A DNA stretch of 64,000 nt from Paenirhizobium daejeonense (GCF_014280875.1 NZ_JACLAL010000001.1:496001-560000); one strand, 5' to 3'; counted from the stretch's first letter, positions 33,041-43,503 are shown. Numbers and translations: made by a program. Notes: generated by a model from the sequence alone, not told the origin.

Positions 33041-35998
33041 ATGACGGAACCGAAGACAACGCGTCTGATGGATGTTGCGGCGGATGTGATAAGGCCGCTC
33101 AATCAGGTGGAACTGAAATCGGTTCTGTCGATGCTCAAGGATCTGGGGCGCAGTGAGCCAGCGATCGCGAACCTGCTGGGGAGCGAAGGACCGCTCAAGA
33201 ATTTCGTCGCCGCTGCGCTGACGCTTTCTCCTTATCTTCGCGACATGGCAAACCTCTCACCGCCGCTTCTGGCCGAGGCCATCCAGCAGCCGATCGAACT
33301 GATGCTGGAGGCGCTTGTGGCGTCGGCCCGCAACGCCTGGAAGGGTGAGCCGGGCGGTCCCTCCGCGACCGAGGCGCAGGTGATGTCGCGATTGAGGATT
33401 GCCAAGCGCAAGGTCGCGTTCGTGACCGCGCTTGCCGACCTCGCACGGATTTTCGCCGCACGCGACACCACGCGCTGGCTGAGCGCCGTAGCGGACGCAT
33501 CGGTGGCGGCTGCGATCGATCACCTGCTCGTCGCCGGTCAGGAGGCAGGTAAGCTCACGCTTCAAGACCCGTCCGAGCCGTCGAAGGGCAGTGGCTTGAT
33601 CGTGCTTGGCATGGGCAAGCTCGGCGCTCGCGAACTTAACTATTCATCGGATGTCGACCTCGTCGTGTTCTTCGAGCCGGAAGCGGGCATTCTTGCCGTG
33701 CCGGATGACGCGACGGAGACCTATGGCCGGATGATGCGCCGGCTGGTGCGCATTCTGCAGGAGCGTACGGCCGATGGATATGTGTTTCGCACCGACCTTC
33801 GCCTTCGCCCCGATCCGGGCTCTACGCCGCTCGCAGTGCCGGTGGAGGCGGCCTTGGTCTATTATGAGGGCCGGGGGCAGAACTGGGAGCGCGCCGCCTA
33901 CATCAAGGCCCGTCCCATCGCTGGCGATCTTGTCGCCGGTGAGCAGTTCCAGCGGGAACTGGTGCCCTTTGTCTTCCGTAAATATCTTGACTATGCGGCA
34001 ATTGCAGACATTCACTCTATCAAGCGTCAGATCCACGTTCACAAGGGGCACGGGGCCATTGCGGTCAAGGGTCACAACGTCAAGCTTGGTCGCGGCGGTA
34101 TCCGCGAAATCGAATTCTTTGCCCAGACGCAGCAACTGATTGCGGGTGGACGCATGCCGGAGCTCAGGGTTCGCCCGACCGAAACGGCCCTTTGCGCATT
34201 GGCGGCAGCAAACTGGATCGACGACGAGACGCGAGACGAACTGATCTCCTGCTACTGGTTCCTGCGGGATATCGAACATCGCATCCAGATGGTGCATGAC
34301 GAGCAGACCCACCTGCTGCCGGAAAGCGAGGCGGAGTTGCGGCGCATCGCCTTCATGTCGGGTTTCGCCGATGCCAAGGGATTTTCGGTCAAGCTCGAAG
34401 AGGTACTGAAAGCCGTCGAACGCCGCTATGCAAGGCTTTTCGAGCACGAGGAAAAGCTGTCGACAGCGACGGGAAACCTGGTCTTCACCGGCCAGAACGA
34501 TGACCCAGATACGCTGAAGACACTAAAGAGCCTCGGTTTCGAACGGCCGGAGGACATTTCCCGCGTTATCCGCACCTGGCATTATGGCCGCTATCGCGCC
34601 ACGCAATCCGTCGAGGCGCGCGAGCGTCTGACGGAATTGATGCCCGAACTGCTCAAGGCCTTCGGCGAAAGCCGGCGGGCCGATGAAGCTCTTTTGCGCT
34701 TCGATGATTTCCTTTCCGGCCTGCCCGCCGGCATTCAGCTTTTCTCTCTCCTCGGCAACAATCCGGCTTTGCTCGACCTCATCGTCAACATCATGTCGTC
34801 GGCGCCAAGGCTTGCCGAAATCATCGCCCGCCGCCCGCATGTTTTCGACGGCATGCTCGATCCCGGTCTCATGGTTGAACTTCCGACGCGGGATTATCTT
34901 GCCAAAAGACTTGCCTCCTTCCTGAACGGCAGCCGATTCTACGAGGAAACCCTCGATCGGTTGAGGATCTTCGCCGCGGAACAGCGCTTCCTGATCGGTG
35001 TCCGCCTTCTCACCGGCTCTATTGGAGGAACACAGGCCGCGAATGCCTTTACCGACCTTGCGGGGCTTGTCATCGGGGAGGCTCTGAAGGCTGTAATCGA
35101 CGAGATGGAAGCGACCCACGGGCGGATCGAGGGCGGACGGGTGGCGCTCGCCGGCATGGGCAAGCTTGGCAGCTTCGAACTGACGGCAGGTTCTGACGTT
35201 GACCTGATCCTTCTCTATGAACATGCTGACGATGCGGGAGATTCCGATGGATTGAAGCCTCTCGATCCCGTCCGCTATTTCACCCGGATCACACAGCGTC
35301 TGATCGCGGCACTCTCGGCGCCGACCGCGGAGGGCGTGCTCTATGAAGTGGACATGCGACTGCGACCCTCCGGCAACAAGGGGCCGGTAGCAACCAGACT
35401 GCGCGCCTTTGAGAAGTATCAGAATGAGGAGGCCTGGACATGGGAACACATGGCGCTAACACGGGCGCGTCTCATCAGCGGTGATGCCGACCTCATCGGG
35501 CAGACGAAGTCGATCATAGAAAGCGTGCTTGTAAGTCCGAGGGATCGGGCGAAAGTCGCCACGGACGTGGTGGAGATGCGCCAGCTGATCGAGAAGGAAA
35601 AACCGCCGCGTAACATCTGGGATTTCAAGCTTATTCCGGGCGGGTTGATCGATATCGAGTTCATGGCCCAATACCTGGCGTTGATTGCGCCGGGCAGAGG
35701 TATCGAGAGAAGTGTCAACGGCCTTTCGACGGCTGATGCCCTTCGCCAGCTCGGACCCGAGTTGATGAACCCCAACGATCTCGATATCTGCCTGTCGGCC
35801 CTCAGGCTTTATACCGAACTGTCTCAGGTGATCCGGCTTTGTATCGATGGCCCCTTCGACACTGAAACGGTTCCGGCTGGCCTCGTCGATCTCGTCTGCC
35901 GGGCGGGAGACTGCCCTGACCTGAGTACACTTGAAGCAGAAGTGAAACGGTTGTCGAAGGCGGTACGAAAGGTATTTCAGACGGTGGTGAAAGGCTGA
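33041..35998 (+). CDS. glnE: bifunctional glutamine synthetase adenylyltransferase GlnE
   Basis: This 985-residue enzyme adds and removes AMP on glutamine synthetase in response to PII, tuning nitrogen assimilation. It has two nucleotidyltransferase domains: the N-terminal de-adenylylating half with GMGKLGARELNYSSDVDL (about residues 190-207) and the C-terminal adenylylating half with GMGKLGSFELTAGSDVDL (about 706-723), separated by helical regions. The ATG at 33041 fits family N-termini; the frame upstream to 32942 runs through the repeat element and is not coding. Confidence 0.95.
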   Translation: MTEPKTTRLMDVAADVIRPLNQVELKSVLSMLKDLGRSEPAIANLLGSEGPLKNFVAAALTLSPYLRDMANLSPPLLAEAIQQPIELMLEALVASARNAWKGEPGGPSATEAQVMSRLRIAKRKVAFVTALADLARIFAARDTTRWLSAVADASVAAAIDHLLVAGQEAGKLTLQDPSEPSKGSGLIVLGMGKLGARELNYSSDVDLVVFFEPEAGILAVPDDATETYGRMMRRLVRILQERTADGYVFRTDLRLRPDPGSTPLAVPVEAALVYYEGRGQNWERAAYIKARPIAGDLVAGEQFQRELVPFVFRKYLDYAAIADIHSIKRQIHVHKGHGAIAVKGHNVKLGRGGIREIEFFAQTQQLIAGGRMPELRVRPTETALCALAAANWIDDETRDELISCYWFLRDIEHRIQMVHDEQTHLLPESEAELRRIAFMSGFADAKGFSVKLEEVLKAVERRYARLFEHEEKLSTATGNLVFTGQNDDPDTLKTLKSLGFERPEDISRVIRTWHYGRYRATQSVEARERLTELMPELLKAFGESRRADEALLRFDDFLSGLPAGIQLFSLLGNNPALLDLIVNIMSSAPRLAEIIARRPHVFDGMLDPGLMVELPTRDYLAKRLASFLNGSRFYEETLDRLRIFAAEQRFLIGVRLLTGSIGGTQAANAFTDLAGLVIGEALKAVIDEMEATHGRIEGGRVALAGMGKLGSFELTAGSDVDLILLYEHADDAGDSDGLKPLDPVRYFTRITQRLIAALSAPTAEGVLYEVDMRLRPSGNKGPVATRLRAFEKYQNEEAWTWEHMALTRARLISGDADLIGQTKSIIESVLVSPRDRAKVATDVVEMRQLIEKEKPPRNIWDFKLIPGGLIDIEFMAQYLALIAPGRGIERSVNGLSTADALRQLGPELMNPNDLDICLSALRLYTELSQVIRLCIDGPFDTETVPAGLVDLVCRAGDCPDLSTLEAEVKRLSKAVRKVFQTVVKG

Positions 35999-36299
35999 TA
36001 AAGGACATAGCTGCAGCAACATGGCGCCGTTTCAGCAGAACAATCGTGCAGACCGTTCCGCTCGATTGTTCGAAGTTGGAAAAAACAAATAATGGCGTTG
36101 AATTTCGCAGCGTTGAGGTCAACAATGGCCTTGCAAAAGACGAAGAGCGTTCGACACTTGTATTGCCATGAATGAGCCTGTTTCAACAGCTGGCACAGAA
36201 GCCGGATCGTTAGCCATCCATAAAATCAGAACTGCCATTCTTCTTGCCGCGGCAAGCAATTCATTTTGACCAGAGCCACCTTCAAAACGGGAAAGATCT
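35999..36299. other. glnE to ABC transporter intergenic region
   Basis: These 301 bases are more AT-rich than the flanking genes and should hold the promoter of the ABC transporter genes. Short open frames on the reverse strand lack ribosome-binding sites and family features. I see no repeat or RNA gene. Confidence 0.3.
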
Positions 36300-37121
36300 A
36301 TGGAGATCATGCAGCGTTCCCAGTTGGAATACCCGATCCGGACGACGGGGCTGACAAAGATTTTCGATGATCGCGTGGTGGTGGATCAGGTTGAGCTCAA
36401 TGTCCGGTCCGGTGAGATCTTTGGCCTTATAGGCCCGAACGGTGCGGGCAAGTCGACTTTGATCAAGATGCTGACGACGCTGCTGCCGCCGACGAGGGGT
36501 GAGGCAACCGTCGCCGGTTATGATGTCAGACGAGAGGCGAGGGGTGTTCGCTCACATATCGGTTACGTGCCGCAGCTTCTGTCTGCGGATGGCGCGCTGA
36601 CAGGTTATGAGAACCTGCTCCTTTCGGCGCGCCTCTATCTCATTCCACGCCGCGAGCGTGCCGCGAGGATCAAGGAGGCGCTGGCAATGACCGGGCTTGC
36701 GGATGCGTCCGATCGCCTGGCCCAGCACTATTCCGGCGGAATGCTCCGGCGTCTGGAAATTGCGCAGAGCACCCTGCATCGGCCAACGCTGCTCATCATG
36801 GACGAGCCCACGGTCGGGCTCGATCCCATGGCGCGAGACGCCGTATGGGACCACATCCGCGATCTGCGGAAGCGTTTCGGCACGACAATTCTCTTGACCA
36901 CCCATGTGATGGGCGAGGTCGAGGCGCTTTGCGATCGCGTCGGTATCCTCCACCGTGGCCGGCTGGAAAAGCTTGGTACGGCCAATGAACTCAAGGCCGA
37001 GATAGGCCCCAATGCGACGCTCGATGATGTCTTCGTTCACATAGTCGGCGAAGATGCAGGAAAGACGGAAGGATATTACGACGTTCGCCAGGCTCGCAGG
37101 AGCGTTACCGCCCATGAGTAA
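36300..37121 (+). CDS. ABC transporter ATPase, DrrA/NodI-like exporter family
   Basis: This 273-residue ATPase has Walker A GPNGAGKST (about residues 45-53), signature YSGGMLRRLE, Walker B LLIMDEPTVGLD and the His switch TTHVMGE. The C-terminal tail after HRGRLEKLGT is the DrrA/CcmA-type extension. With the permease that follows it forms an ABC-2 exporter; the substrate could be a drug, polysaccharide or lipid-linked molecule. The genes overlap by eight bases. True NodI assignment is not supported, since no nod genes are present. Confidence 0.9.
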   Translation: MEIMQRSQLEYPIRTTGLTKIFDDRVVVDQVELNVRSGEIFGLIGPNGAGKSTLIKMLTTLLPPTRGEATVAGYDVRREARGVRSHIGYVPQLLSADGALTGYENLLLSARLYLIPRRERAARIKEALAMTGLADASDRLAQHYSGGMLRRLEIAQSTLHRPTLLIMDEPTVGLDPMARDAVWDHIRDLRKRFGTTILLTTHVMGEVEALCDRVGILHRGRLEKLGTANELKAEIGPNATLDDVFVHIVGEDAGKTEGYYDVRQARRSVTAHE

Positions 37122-37911
37122 GCCGAATTGGAAGGTGATCCCCGACTATGGCACCACGGTTCTTGCAGTTTCTGCTGCCGAGATCAGCAAACTTCGCCAC
37201 GATCCGAGCGAAATCCTGACGCGCGCAATCCAACCGGCGATCTGGCTGGTTTTGTTCGGCGAGGTCATGGCGCAGGTTCGTGGCCTGTCCAGCACGACCA
37301 ACGGAACTTATCTCGATTTTCTGGCCCCGGGCATTCTTGCACAGAGCGTGCTCTTCGCAGCCATCTTCTACGGTATCGCCGCCATATGGGAACGCGATCT
37401 CGGTGTGTTGCATCGCTACATGGTCAGCCCCGCCCCCCGAACGGCACTGGTCCTGGGAAAGGCTGTTTCTTCGGCTGTCCGTGGTATCTCGCAGGCAGTC
37501 GTCGTCTACGTACTCGCGCTGATGCTAGGTATATCGGTAGACCTCGATCCGCGCGCCTTACTTGGGGTGGCGGCGCTGATAGCGCTCGGTTCCGGTCTCT
37601 TCTCCACTTTTTCCCTCATCATTGCTTGCATCGTCAAAACGCGTGAGCGTTTCATGGGCATAGGCCAGGTACTGACTATGCCGATCTTCTTCGCCAGCAA
37701 CGCCATCTATCCCATCGACATAATGCCGCACTGGCTGAAGATGGTTTCTCAAGTGAACCCATTGACCTATCAGGTCGATGCCCTTCGGACCCTGATGTTG
37801 ACCGGCGCGGTTAGTAAATACGGCGTCGGGTTCGATTGCCTGGTGCTTGCGGCGACCATGTCAGTTCTCGTGGTCATTGCAGCGCGGATGTATCCGCGAC
37901 TGACCACTTAA
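37114..37911 (+). CDS. ABC-2 type permease, DrrB/NodJ-like
   Basis: This 265-residue inner-membrane protein has six hydrophobic segments and the ABC-2 signature NPLTYQVDALRTLML in the last third. DPSEILTRAIQPAIWLVLFG opens the first membrane region. It partners the ATPase upstream. The ATG at 37114 lies inside the ATPase gene and 11 bases after CAGGAG, so the pair is probably translationally coupled. Confidence 0.9.
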   Translation: MSKPNWKVIPDYGTTVLAVSAAEISKLRHDPSEILTRAIQPAIWLVLFGEVMAQVRGLSSTTNGTYLDFLAPGILAQSVLFAAIFYGIAAIWERDLGVLHRYMVSPAPRTALVLGKAVSSAVRGISQAVVVYVLALMLGISVDLDPRALLGVAALIALGSGLFSTFSLIIACIVKTRERFMGIGQVLTMPIFFASNAIYPIDIMPHWLKMVSQVNPLTYQVDALRTLMLTGAVSKYGVGFDCLVLAATMSVLVVIAARMYPRLTT

Positions 37912-38081
37912 CACGGATTCCGTTCACAGAAAGTCGAGAGAGGATGGCGATGCGTAAGGCCATTCGGGCGTCGGGCGTAAGAAGTCCGATGCGGCGAGGA
38001 GCTTTGTCTGTTGTGATGGTGCCAGCATACGAGGCAAGGCCTTCTCTGATAGGGAAACGTTTGTAAAACCCCTGGCCAATG

Positions 38082-38118
38082 AAAAATGCCGCCGGACCTG
38101 CTCGGTCACTGACGGCAT
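38082..38118 (-). terminator. terminator of the HAF autotransporter gene
   Basis: On the reverse strand an ATGCCG/CGGCAT stem (38113-38118 with 38086-38091), with an inner GACC/GGTC pair, is followed by a T-run (A-run at 38082-38086 on the + strand). It lies just beyond the autotransporter stop. Confidence 0.55.
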
Positions 38119-38140
38119 CCTCCTTTATCAATATTCCTGC

Positions 38141-40360
38141 TTAGAAGTTGACCTTCCAGCCGCTTCTGACCCAGACGTTCGGATCGTCGCCTTCGGTGGT
38201 GGCGTTGACCATGAGCGAGGCGGTGCCGCCGCCGACGTCGAATTCGGCGCCGATGCCGGCGCGGACCCAGAACTGCTTGACGTCCTGTCCTTCGAGGTCG
38301 AACGAGCTGATGCCGATGATCTCGCCACTGGTGCCGGTCGTTTCCTTCTCGAAGCGGTAGTCAGCTTCGGCGCGACCGAGCAGGCGGATGTCGTCGGTCA
38401 GGGTATGAACCAGATCGACACCGACGCGGGCTATGGTCGAGTGATCCTTGCTCTCGTCGTAGATGGCTGGGAAGGAGCCGCCGGTTTCCGTGTAACCGTC
38501 GCTCTTGGTGTTGGCGCGCGACAGAGCTGCATAGGGCGTGAATGCGCTATCGCCGAAGGTGAAGGCGTTCAGCCAGTCGACGCGGATCTTTCCGGCCCAG
38601 GTTTCGGTGTCGGTATCGCCGGAGGAGTAATCCATGGCGCTGCCGTTGAGATAGCCGCGCTTGATGTCGAGCTTGCCGCGCGAGTAGTAGCCGCCGACGG
38701 TGAGGTAGATGTCACCGGCGATATTGGCGGAGACTTCCGGCGAAACGTACCAGCCCTTGTGCTGGAAGTCGCCACCAGCATCGAGGTCCTGGTCGGTATA
38801 GGTGCCGCCGGCGGAGATGCGGGCGGTGATGCCATCGGCAACGCCGTAACCGAAACCGAAGTCGCCAAGCACGAGGCCGCCGTCAGAGGTATCGTTATTG
38901 TCATATCCAGTATCGACCGTGCCCCAGATGGAGCGCTGCCCGGCCTTGAGCAGGTCTCGCATGGGGCTGCCCTGCGCACCGAACATGATAGTGTTAGCAC
39001 TGCCAAGCGGCTGGCTGACGCGTGGAGTTGCGGTTGAAGAGATCGTGTTGAGGTATTGCGGCAGGTCGATGATGCCAGAAGAGACGGTGGCTACGCGTGC
39101 GATATAGTAACTGTCCCCGTTGGTATAGCCCGCAACGACGTTGCCATCATCCGAGACCTTTATCGCATTTCGCGTAAAATCATCGGTGATGGTAACGCCA
39201 TTGTTGCGCAGCCACTGTTCTACAGAAATCATGCCGTCCGTGGCGGTCCATCGAAAGCCGTGCCCGGTATCGTTGCTGTCCTCAGCATAACCTACGACAA
39301 CCATGCCGTCGGCATTGACATCATAGGCGCTTGAATAATTGCCCCCGAGAGTGCCGAGGTCGCTCATCGTACCGTGGATGCCATCTGTGCCCACTGACCA
39401 GCGGTAGGCATGGTAATAGGTAGCGTCGGTGTTGACGTCCGGAGCTGTTTCCGCTTCGCCGACAATCACACTGCCATCATTGCTCATAGCTTCGGCGTAG
39501 GAATAGTTTCCACCCAGCGTGCCGAGATCAATGATGCCACCGGCGTCAGTCCAGCGAATTGCGCGACTGTAGCCGTATGTAGAGTTGCCCATGGTATTGG
39601 CCGATCCCACGACGACCAATCCATCGTCGCTGACCATGGTGGCAGAACTATAAGTACCGTCACTGAGGGTGCCTATATCCGTCATTGCTGCGTCGCCGAC
39701 ACGCCAGACGAAACCGTGATAGACATTGCTGGTAGCGGTATCGGAATTACCGATAACCGTGGTTCCATCCGCGCTTATTGCTCTGACGGTGGAATACGAT
39801 CCACCCAATGTTCCGAGATCAGTGAGCGAGCTGTTTCCCTTTTGCCAATAAAAGGCGCGGTATTCGTAGTTGCTGTACTCTACCTGACCGGCGACGGCCA
39901 TGCCGTCACCGCTGACATCCGTCGCATAGGAATCGCCCGTCGTGAGCGCACCAATATTGGTGAAGCCTTCCGCGGCCGACCAGATAAATGCCTGATAACC
40001 ACCATCCGCTGAAAACTTCGCGTTTCCGACGACCACGGTTCCGTCGGCGTTCAGGGCGCGTCCGTAGGTGTAGTAACCGGTGGAGATGATCGTCGAGGCG
40101 GTATCCACGTCGTAGGTCGCATAGCCGCTCGTTCCAGTCGGCAGGAAGCTGGTGGTATTGAGCAGCTTGACTACGGTCGTGCTGCCCGTCCAGTCATTGA
40201 GCAGGGCGATGGAGAGGTCATTGCTGACATCGTTGAATCCATCTTCCGAGGAGTGGGCCGAGTGTGCCTGCAGCGCAAGTACTATGGAAAGCGCCGAGGT
40301 TGCCCAAAGCGAGGCAAAACTGGTCTTTGACCGGTGACAGGTGAGCTTCTGCATGAACAT
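38141..40360 (-). CDS. autotransporter with HAF-repeat passenger
   Basis: This 739-residue outer-membrane protein has a signal region near residues 10-35 and a passenger (to about 470) built of five or six repeats of about 50 residues with TDLGTLGG...AISADGTTVIG or close variants, the HAF repeat, probably forming a beta-propeller or solenoid. A C-terminal autotransporter beta-barrel from about residue 480 ends in WKVNF, with the terminal aromatic typical of outer-membrane proteins. The ATG at 40360 follows GGGA. The ligand is unknown; adhesion is likely. Confidence 0.85.
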   Translation of the reverse strand: MFMQKLTCHRSKTSFASLWATSALSIVLALQAHSAHSSEDGFNDVSNDLSIALLNDWTGSTTVVKLLNTTSFLPTGTSGYATYDVDTASTIISTGYYTYGRALNADGTVVVGNAKFSADGGYQAFIWSAAEGFTNIGALTTGDSYATDVSGDGMAVAGQVEYSNYEYRAFYWQKGNSSLTDLGTLGGSYSTVRAISADGTTVIGNSDTATSNVYHGFVWRVGDAAMTDIGTLSDGTYSSATMVSDDGLVVVGSANTMGNSTYGYSRAIRWTDAGGIIDLGTLGGNYSYAEAMSNDGSVIVGEAETAPDVNTDATYYHAYRWSVGTDGIHGTMSDLGTLGGNYSSAYDVNADGMVVVGYAEDSNDTGHGFRWTATDGMISVEQWLRNNGVTITDDFTRNAIKVSDDGNVVAGYTNGDSYYIARVATVSSGIIDLPQYLNTISSTATPRVSQPLGSANTIMFGAQGSPMRDLLKAGQRSIWGTVDTGYDNNDTSDGGLVLGDFGFGYGVADGITARISAGGTYTDQDLDAGGDFQHKGWYVSPEVSANIAGDIYLTVGGYYSRGKLDIKRGYLNGSAMDYSSGDTDTETWAGKIRVDWLNAFTFGDSAFTPYAALSRANTKSDGYTETGGSFPAIYDESKDHSTIARVGVDLVHTLTDDIRLLGRAEADYRFEKETTGTSGEIIGISSFDLEGQDVKQFWVRAGIGAEFDVGGGTASLMVNATTEGDDPNVWVRSGWKVNF

Positions 40361-40914
40361 CAATATTATCCCTGAAATGCGGCAAAGAAGCCGACTTGAT
40401 CTACTGGTGGGGCACAATCGAATGCGTCGGTCTGCAAAATGAATTGACTATCCATTTCATTCGTTAGTTGTGTGTGTAAAACACGAATCGTGTTTGCCTC
40501 GGAACGACTTTCGCGTTCCGTGCGCCCGCTGGCAACGGATTGTCAGATTGTGTCCAAAAAAAGTCGACTTCATGTGCGGCCGAATTCCAAGTATCTGAAA
40601 GAACTTTTAAAATTAGATTCTCCGAATTGCGGCAGATGTGGGGAGTTCGTGGCGCCCAGGAGCGCAGGGTGAGGCACCGGAAGCGACGACCACCCCATAT
40701 CGAACGTCTGTTTTATCCGGAGTGCGAGCGCCCGCGAGAACAGGTCTGAGAGCATTTCCAGCGAACACGGGATCGCCCAAAATGCTCTATCTTTTTGTTT
40801 TTACCGCATCGTCCGACGCCGAGGCGATCACGCTTCGGCTGGAAATGCTCCAGGTGTTCGCTGAAAACAAGCGTTTTACAGATGAGTATTCGCTGCCGCC
40901 GGGGCGGCTGCCTT
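40361..40914. other. autotransporter upstream region with a short repeat
   Basis: The part next to 40360 is AT-rich and should hold the autotransporter promoter. Between about 40750 and 40865 the words GCATTTCCAGC, GCGAACAC, GCTGGAAATGC and GTGTTCGC occur as a permuted inverted pair, like a decayed rhizobial repeat. No gene is convincing. Confidence 0.35.
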
Positions 40915-43260
40915 TCAGGCGGCCGCCGTCTTGCCACGCCGGGACGGGATATTGTCCGGTATCCTTACCGACACGACTGTGCCGTGACCTTCGCGGGAGC
41001 GGATGCGAAGTTCGCCGCCATGCATGCTGACCAGCGAGCGGGATATGGCAAGGCCGAGGCCGGAGCCGCCATTGCTGCGGGCATACTGGCTCTGTACCTG
41101 CTCGAACGGGTGCCCGATTTTGGAGAGCGCGGTCTTCGGTATGCCGATGCCGGTATCGGCGATGGTGATCGTCACCGCATCACCGGTCCTGCGGGCCCGC
41201 AGCGCGATCCGCCCACCCGCATCGGTAAACTTCACCGCATTCGACAGGATGTTGAGCAGGATCTGCTTCATCGCGCGGCGGTCGGCATTCATCGTCAGCC
41301 CGGTCGAAACGCGCTGCTGGATGAGGATGTTCTTCTCGTCCGCCGGGATGGCGGTGAGCCGCATGCTTTCCTCTATGAGGGCGTCGAGGTCGATATCCTC
41401 GCAACGGATCTTCATTTGGCCGGCTTCGATCTTCGACATGTCGAGAATGTCGTTGATGACATTCAGCAGGTGCTTGCCGCTATCATGGATGTCGCGTGCA
41501 TATTCGGAATATTTCGGCGAGCCGATCGGGCCGAACATGCCGGCAACGAGGATCTCCGAGAAGCCGAGAATGGCGTTGAGCGGGGTTCTCAGTTCATGGC
41601 TCATATTGGCCAGGAATTCGGATTTCGCCTTGTTGGCCGCTTCCGCGCGGTCCTTTTCCGCAAGGTAATTGGTGTTGGCGACCGAAAGTTCGGCCTTCTG
41701 GCGTTCAAGTTTCTTCTGTGACGCCGATAGATCGCCGATGGTCGCCATCAGACGTCGTTCCTGATCGCGCAGGCGCTCCTGGTGACGCTTCAGAAGGGTG
41801 ATGTCGGTGCCAACGGAAACGAGGCCGCCGTCACGGGTACGCCGTTCGTTGATCTGCAGCCAGCGCTCGTCGGCAAGCTGGACCTCGGTCGTTCGCGAAC
41901 TATTGCCGAGATCGGGATCGGCGATGCGACGCTGGATGATAGGTCGGGATGCCGCTGCCTGCACCACGGCGCGTTCGGTGCCGGGTACGAGAATGCTGTC
42001 CGGCAGGCCGTAGACCTGCTGGAAGTGCGCGTTGCACATTACCAGACGGTCATTCTTGTCCCACAGCACGAAGGCTTCGGACGTGCATTCGATGGCGTCC
42101 GCCAGTCGCTGATCGGCCTCGGCGTAACGCTGCGCCAGACGGTGCTGCTCGGTGACGTCCATGGCAATGCCGATGACATGCAGGCAGCCGGTGTTCGATC
42201 TGATGACCTGGGCGCGAGCCCGCATCCAGACATAATGGCCACTGGCGTGGCGCATCCGGAAGACCTGATCGATCTGCCGGGAGCTGCCCTTGCCGATGGC
42301 GCGGGCCAGTGCATAGAGGTTGCCGTCTGCGGGATGCATCAGCTTTGCCGCGTCCGCGAACGTCAGCATGTCATCGGACGGTGAAAGCCCGAGCATTTCA
42401 TACATTGATCGCGACCAGAAGAGCTTGCGCGAGGCGAGATCGAAGTCCCAGAGTCCGCAACGGCCGCGCGACAGGGCGGTTTCCACCCGCACGTTGGTTT
42501 CGAGGAAGATATCGTCCGCATCGCGAGCGCGCTTCACCTGCTGGAAATAGGCGTAGAGGATAACCAGCAGGATCAGCGAGATGCCGGCAAATAGTGTGAC
42601 GTTGAGTGAGATCTCGCTGCGCCAGAAGCTCATGGCGCCCTGAAGGGAATGGGCCGCGAGAATGAGCGCGCCTTCGGTTCCCACAGGTGTGACCACCGCG
42701 AAATGACGAATGCCGCCAATATCTGTCTCAATGGCACCGCTGCGATCGGCGAAACGTCGGATGGTGCTAACCTCGGGCAACAGCGAGCCGAGCTGCATGC
42801 CGACATAGCCGGCGCCATCGGAAGAAGATGCATAGATGCGCCCGCTCGCATCGACCAGCAGCACGAAGGCACCGTCGGCCATGCGCTCCTGCGGCAGGAA
42901 GCGTGCAAGTGCAGCCTCGGAATTCTCGCGGTCCGCATTGGTGAAAAGCTCCGGCCTGGCGACTAGCGCCGCATTGGCCGTTGCCGATACCAGCGCCGTC
43001 GACTGGCGCACCGCGCTCTCGATCCGTGCATGTTCGGAAAGCATGCCGGTAATCCGTGCCAGAGCAACAACGGTCAGGAAGGCCAGGATCAGCACCGGAA
43101 TGGAGCGACGAAGAATGGTTTCGATCCGCCGGGACGCTTCGGCGTTGCCATTGCCAAGCGTTGAGACGCCCTTCGAAAGCGCGTCGAAAAGAGCAGCAAT
43201 CCCGGTAAGTTTAAGCCGCAACCGTTCATCGGCTGCGGTTGCCCGCTGCGCGTTCGACAT
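40915..43260 (-). CDS. pleC: membrane histidine kinase with two PAS domains, PleC-like
   Basis: This 781-residue kinase has membrane segments near residues 50-72 and 240-262 enclosing a periplasmic sensor, then two PAS domains (about 285-400 and 415-520), a coiled coil, an H-box FLANMSHELRTPLNAILGFSEIL (His near 555) of the PleC/DivJ/PdhS type, and an ATPase domain ending GGSGLGLAISRSLVSMHGGE. PleC controls DivK phosphorylation and polar cell-cycle events. I favour PleC by membrane layout and remembered S. meliloti gene order near glnE. The start at 43260 has AGGGGA upstream. Confidence 0.72.
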   Translation of the reverse strand: MSNAQRATAADERLRLKLTGIAALFDALSKGVSTLGNGNAEASRRIETILRRSIPVLILAFLTVVALARITGMLSEHARIESAVRQSTALVSATANAALVARPELFTNADRENSEAALARFLPQERMADGAFVLLVDASGRIYASSSDGAGYVGMQLGSLLPEVSTIRRFADRSGAIETDIGGIRHFAVVTPVGTEGALILAAHSLQGAMSFWRSEISLNVTLFAGISLILLVILYAYFQQVKRARDADDIFLETNVRVETALSRGRCGLWDFDLASRKLFWSRSMYEMLGLSPSDDMLTFADAAKLMHPADGNLYALARAIGKGSSRQIDQVFRMRHASGHYVWMRARAQVIRSNTGCLHVIGIAMDVTEQHRLAQRYAEADQRLADAIECTSEAFVLWDKNDRLVMCNAHFQQVYGLPDSILVPGTERAVVQAAASRPIIQRRIADPDLGNSSRTTEVQLADERWLQINERRTRDGGLVSVGTDITLLKRHQERLRDQERRLMATIGDLSASQKKLERQKAELSVANTNYLAEKDRAEAANKAKSEFLANMSHELRTPLNAILGFSEILVAGMFGPIGSPKYSEYARDIHDSGKHLLNVINDILDMSKIEAGQMKIRCEDIDLDALIEESMRLTAIPADEKNILIQQRVSTGLTMNADRRAMKQILLNILSNAVKFTDAGGRIALRARRTGDAVTITIADTGIGIPKTALSKIGHPFEQVQSQYARSNGGSGLGLAISRSLVSMHGGELRIRSREGHGTVVSVRIPDNIPSRRGKTAAA

Positions 43261-43503
43261 CGTCCCCTGCCTCGATTTTCTCGTGTGATTCGAAGCGCCG
43301 CCCGCCCGAATCTGCCTTAATGAATCATCGGTGATTCGGCTTGTCCAGCCCGGCTTGGTGAACAAAATCTTAAGCCTTTATTCCGAATCGGTTTTTTTTG
43401 TACGCAAAGTACCAACCGCTTGAATCTGATTGAAAACGCGCCCGCATCTCCCTTATCGATGGGCAGAGAACATATGCGGGCGGACACCCGAGGGGGACTT
43501 TGC

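Noticed and set aside
35977..36186. 69-residue reverse-strand ORF upstream of the ABC genes
   Set aside because: It has no ribosome-binding site or protein-like features and overlaps the end of glnE.
36300..37911. nodI-nodJ nodulation exporter
   Set aside because: The proteins fit the general DrrA/DrrB family and no nod genes or nod boxes are seen nearby.
37944..38066. 40-residue ORF after the ABC permease with GAGAGG before its ATG
   Set aside because: It is too short, basic and unsupported; no context suggests a gene.
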